Origin: Lachnospiraceae bacterium UBA3316
GTDB lineage: Bacteria > Bacillota > Clostridia > Lachnospirales > Lachnospiraceae
Length of the DNA: 64,000 bases
Direction of reading: 5' to 3'
Assembly: GCA_002361955.1 (NCBI GenBank)
Contig: DESK01000011.1
Location: forward strand, 1-64,000
A program made the position numbers and the translations under genes. This document shows positions 61,261 through 64,000 of the stretch, one piece after another. Under the pieces are notes generated by a model, which saw nothing but the letters and a program-made list of their open reading frames with translations, was not told where the DNA came from and searched no databases. Numbering within the stretch: the stretch's first letter is position 1; each line of letters starts with the position of its first letter.

Positions 61261-64000
61261 ATGAATTGGAAAAAAGTACTTTCAAGTGTTCTGGCATTTT
61301 CGATGGTAGCCAGCACGGTGGCTTATGCAGCACCGATCACGGCCCAGGCCGCCGGAGAAAGCAGAGAAGCAGCGTCCAATACGGAGGAAGGTTATCAAGA
61401 TCCGTGGGGTGACGCAGCAGCTCCCGGGCTGGAAGCAAAAAAGAGTCCGGATGTAGACAAGATAAAATTTACGCACAAAGAGTGGACAGGAACCTCCTAC
61501 ACGGATGTGGATGGAAACACCGTAAAAGGGGCGGATGTCTACGATATCAACAGAGAAGAGGCGAGTACCTTCGCCAGCACCAGCGTGGTCTACGATACGG
61601 TAGATAAGGCCATCAACGGCGCGGTGAATTACAACAAGGCAGGATCGAAGTACGTGCAGTTCCTGACAGGCGCAGACCAGAAGGACTGGTCCCTGGTGGT
61701 GCTGCAGAATCAGGACCTGGCCCAGGGCGACGCCTACAAGGATTTTTACAAAAAGGATTTTAAGGCGACAACGGATGACTGGAAAGGAAACCTGGAGCTT
61801 CCCTGCAGCTGGACACGTCAGGGAGACTGGGATTTTTCTATCTATACGAACGTGACGATGCCTTTCCAGAGCAAGTATGATAAAAGTGTAAGCTGTCCTG
61901 CAGCGCCCACCAATTACAATCCCGTGGGTCTTTACAGGAAGAGCTTTGATGTGAGCGACAATATGAAGAGCGCCAACGGAAGAATCTATATTTCCTTCCA
62001 GGGTGTTGAGTCTGCTTACTATGTATATGTAAACGGAAAAGAAGTGGGATACAGCGAGGATTCCTACGCTCCCCACAGTTTTGATATCACAGACTACCTG
62101 ACAGAGGACGGCAAGGATAATCTGCTGGCTGTGAAGGTGCACAAGTTCTGTGACGGTACATGGATGGAAGACCAGGATATGTTCTACGACGGCGGTATCT
62201 TCCGTGACGTATATCTGTACACGGCTCCCCTGGTACATATCCAGGATTATACCGTAAGGACAGACCTGGATGAGAATTACGAAAACGCAGAGCTGTATGT
62301 GAGCGTTGATGTGGCCAATGCCTCCAACACCCAGGTGGACGGCTACAAGGTAGACGCGAAGCTCTACGACGAGAACGGCCAGGTATTTGTAAACGGCATC
62401 ACTCTGGATCCGGGAGCGATCCCCGCAGCGAAAGACGGTAAGGACGGAAAGGCTACGGTTTCCGGAACGAAGAACGTGCTTTCACCGAAGCTTTGGTCCG
62501 CGGAGACGCCGAACCTGTATACGCTGGTGCTGACGGTGTACGATTCCGGCTCAGGAGCCTATCTGGGAAGCGTTTCCCAGCAGCTGGGCTTCCGTGAGAT
62601 CGAGTTCGTAAAATCTGAGGTAGATGAAAATGGAAACAGGAAGACGAAGGACGCCGATTTTGAGCCGATCAGGATCAACGGCAAGCAGCTTCTGCTGAAG
62701 GGAACCAACCGCCACGATACCGACCCGGTATATGGCAAATATGTTCCCCTGGAGACCCAGGAGAAGGATGTACAGCTCATGAAGGAGTACAACCTGAACG
62801 CGATCCGTACCTCCCACTACAGCAACGACGAGTATCTCTATTATCTGTGTGATAAGTACGGGCTGTACATGATGGCTGAGACCAACCTGGAATCCCACGC
62901 GATCATGAATAATGGCAATGCCCAGAGAAACTTCAAGAACCTTTCCATGGACAGAACCATCACCACCTTTGAGCGTCTGAAGAACAGAACCTCTGTTGTG
63001 ATTTGGTCCACAGGAAATGAGAACTACTATCAGAGCAGTAAAGACTATGCGGATTCCATGTTCTTTGATATGATCTGGTATTTCAAGAACAACGATCCCA
63101 CGAGACCGATACATTCCGAGAGCTCCGGCAAGGCAAGCGGAACCGATATGGGAAGTAACATGTATCCCAGCGTAGGCACCGTGCAGGGAGAGGCCAAGAA
63201 CAATATGCCGTATGTGATGTGTGAGTATGACCATGCCATGGGTAACGCAGTCGGAAACCTGAAGGAGTACTGGGACGCGATCCGCTCCTCCGACAATATG
63301 CTGGGCGGATTTATCTGGGATTGGGTGGACCAGTCAAGGCTGCTGAGCCTGGATACCCTTCCGGCCACTTATATGCTGACAGATAAGAGCAAGGGCGTAA
63401 AGGGCTCCGCGAGCATCACGGCCATCAACAATAAACCGGAAGAAGGCGCGCTGGCAAGTAAGAGCGCGGCAGGCTACACACTGTTCCAGGATGATTCCTA
63501 CAATGAGGCCCTGGCAGGAGACGGCAAGCAGTTTACCGTGGAAGTGATCTGTAAGCCCACCAGCACGAGATCTGACCAGGTGCTGATCGCGAAGGGTGAC
63601 AAGCAGTTTGCCCTCAAGACAAACAGCAGGAGCGAGCTGGAGTTCTTCGGATACGGCACAAGCTGGGATTCTGTCATCGTAGCGCTGCCCGAGAACTGGA
63701 TGGACGGCGGCTGGCATCAGGTGGCAGCTACCTATGATAAGGGCACTGTAAAGATTTACTGGGATGGACAGCAGCTTGCGGTAACGTCAAGCGACGATAA
63801 GACCCAGTCCACCATCGCGGCCACAAGCGTTAAGCTGGGCGTAGGCTGCAGCGCGGACAATGGAAGAAACTTTGACGGCGAGATTTCCATGGGCCGTGTA
63901 TATTCCAAGGCCCTGACGGCAGATGAGCTGAAGGCTCAGAACAGCAAGACTCCGGCGATTGCCGCAGATTCCGAGGATGTGGTTCTGTGGGCAGATTATT
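61261..64000 (+). CDS. Secreted GH2 beta-galactosidase-like enzyme with LamG insertion (3' end outside window)
   Basis: 913 codons are visible and the frame is still open at 64000. A signal peptide (MNWKKVLSSVLAFSMVASTV) is followed by an extra N-domain, the GH2 jelly roll (about 170-330), an Ig-like domain, and the TIM barrel with ITGTN-like LLKGTNRHDTDP, acid/base Glu587 (WSTGNENY) and nucleophile Glu655 (MCEYDHAMGNAVGN). A LamG-like sandwich (about 754-890; WMDGGWHQVAATYDKG) is placed after the barrel, as in the pseudogene at 23793. It should act on beta-galactosides of host or plant glycans outside the cell. The C-terminus probably continues with further modules, perhaps FIVAR and dockerin. 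Confidence 0.9.
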   Translation, partial: MNWKKVLSSVLAFSMVASTVAYAAPITAQAAGESREAASNTEEGYQDPWGDAAAPGLEAKKSPDVDKIKFTHKEWTGTSYTDVDGNTVKGADVYDINREEASTFASTSVVYDTVDKAINGAVNYNKAGSKYVQFLTGADQKDWSLVVLQNQDLAQGDAYKDFYKKDFKATTDDWKGNLELPCSWTRQGDWDFSIYTNVTMPFQSKYDKSVSCPAAPTNYNPVGLYRKSFDVSDNMKSANGRIYISFQGVESAYYVYVNGKEVGYSEDSYAPHSFDITDYLTEDGKDNLLAVKVHKFCDGTWMEDQDMFYDGGIFRDVYLYTAPLVHIQDYTVRTDLDENYENAELYVSVDVANASNTQVDGYKVDAKLYDENGQVFVNGITLDPGAIPAAKDGKDGKATVSGTKNVLSPKLWSAETPNLYTLVLTVYDSGSGAYLGSVSQQLGFREIEFVKSEVDENGNRKTKDADFEPIRINGKQLLLKGTNRHDTDPVYGKYVPLETQEKDVQLMKEYNLNAIRTSHYSNDEYLYYLCDKYGLYMMAETNLESHAIMNNGNAQRNFKNLSMDRTITTFERLKNRTSVVIWSTGNENYYQSSKDYADSMFFDMIWYFKNNDPTRPIHSESSGKASGTDMGSNMYPSVGTVQGEAKNNMPYVMCEYDHAMGNAVGNLKEYWDAIRSSDNMLGGFIWDWVDQSRLLSLDTLPATYMLTDKSKGVKGSASITAINNKPEEGALASKSAAGYTLFQDDSYNEALAGDGKQFTVEVICKPTSTRSDQVLIAKGDKQFALKTNSRSELEFFGYGTSWDSVIVALPENWMDGGWHQVAATYDKGTVKIYWDGQQLAVTSSDDKTQSTIAATSVKLGVGCSADNGRNFDGEISMGRVYSKALTADELKAQNSKTPAIAADSEDVVLWADY

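Overview
The window looks like a chromosome segment of a spore-forming Clostridia species, most likely a gut Lachnospiraceae and plausibly a Blautia-like acetogen. The evidence is the Firmicute block mazG-hup-rqcP(yabO)-yabP-yabQ-divIC-spoIIE-tilS-hpt-ftsH, a CotS-type spore coat gene, an RnfC2-MetV-MetF methylene-THF reductase cluster of the acetogen type, and large secreted GH2 enzymes with FIVAR and dockerin modules. Genus placement is inference. I see no rRNA or tRNA genes.

Layout. 1-85: trailer end of a type I-C-like CRISPR array. 227-1544: a DUF3990/XRE toxin-antitoxin-like pair on the minus strand with a palindromic operator over its promoter. 1856-8407: a 2183-residue secreted GH2 beta-galactosidase with two dockerins, a cohesin-like module, two NPCBM-like modules and FIVAR repeats. 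8661-9218: an alpha/beta hydrolase-like gene. 9300-10804: an alkaline phosphatase 5' part joined to a yibE/F 3' part, a deletion scar. 10972-13166: an A+T-rich two-gene ATPase plus TOPRIM-like cassette flanked by 39-bp direct repeats, the best candidate for an uncharacterised defence system. 13353-19628: pstSCAB-phoU-phoPR phosphate operon behind a Pho-box-like element. 19942-21234: an orphan solute-binding lipoprotein. 21312-25183: a decayed zone with two dockerin relics, a DUF4143 ATPase, repeated terminator/leader segments and an internally deleted GH2 pseudogene. 25390-31460: an AraC regulator, a YesM-like kinase and two paralogous YesN-like response regulators. 31473-33705: RluA and a convergent MATE transporter. 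34047-37670: RnfC2-MetV-MetF. 37798-40248: a LuxE/LuxC-like pair. 40399-49875: SNF2 helicase, Rrf2 regulator, PNP, CCA enzyme, CotS, phosphoglucomutase, MazG. 50002-57388: the conserved sporulation/division/housekeeping block. 57650-60843: GH13 enzyme and LacI regulator. 61261-64000: start of another GH2 enzyme, cut by the window edge.

How it fits together. The theme is extracellular glycan use (GH2, GH13, dockerin/FIVAR modules) with sugar-type regulators beside it. A 14-nt direct-repeat element occurs at the same place relative to the -10 box upstream of the GH2 relic and of the araC gene, with a weaker match upstream of the GH2 gene at 61261. This suggests that one AraC/YesN-type regulator controls several of these loci. 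The phosphate operon, the C1 reduction cluster and the sporulation block are chromosomal core. The CRISPR end, the TA pair, the ATPase-TOPRIM cassette and the DUF4143 ATPase are accessory genes mixed with gene wreckage.
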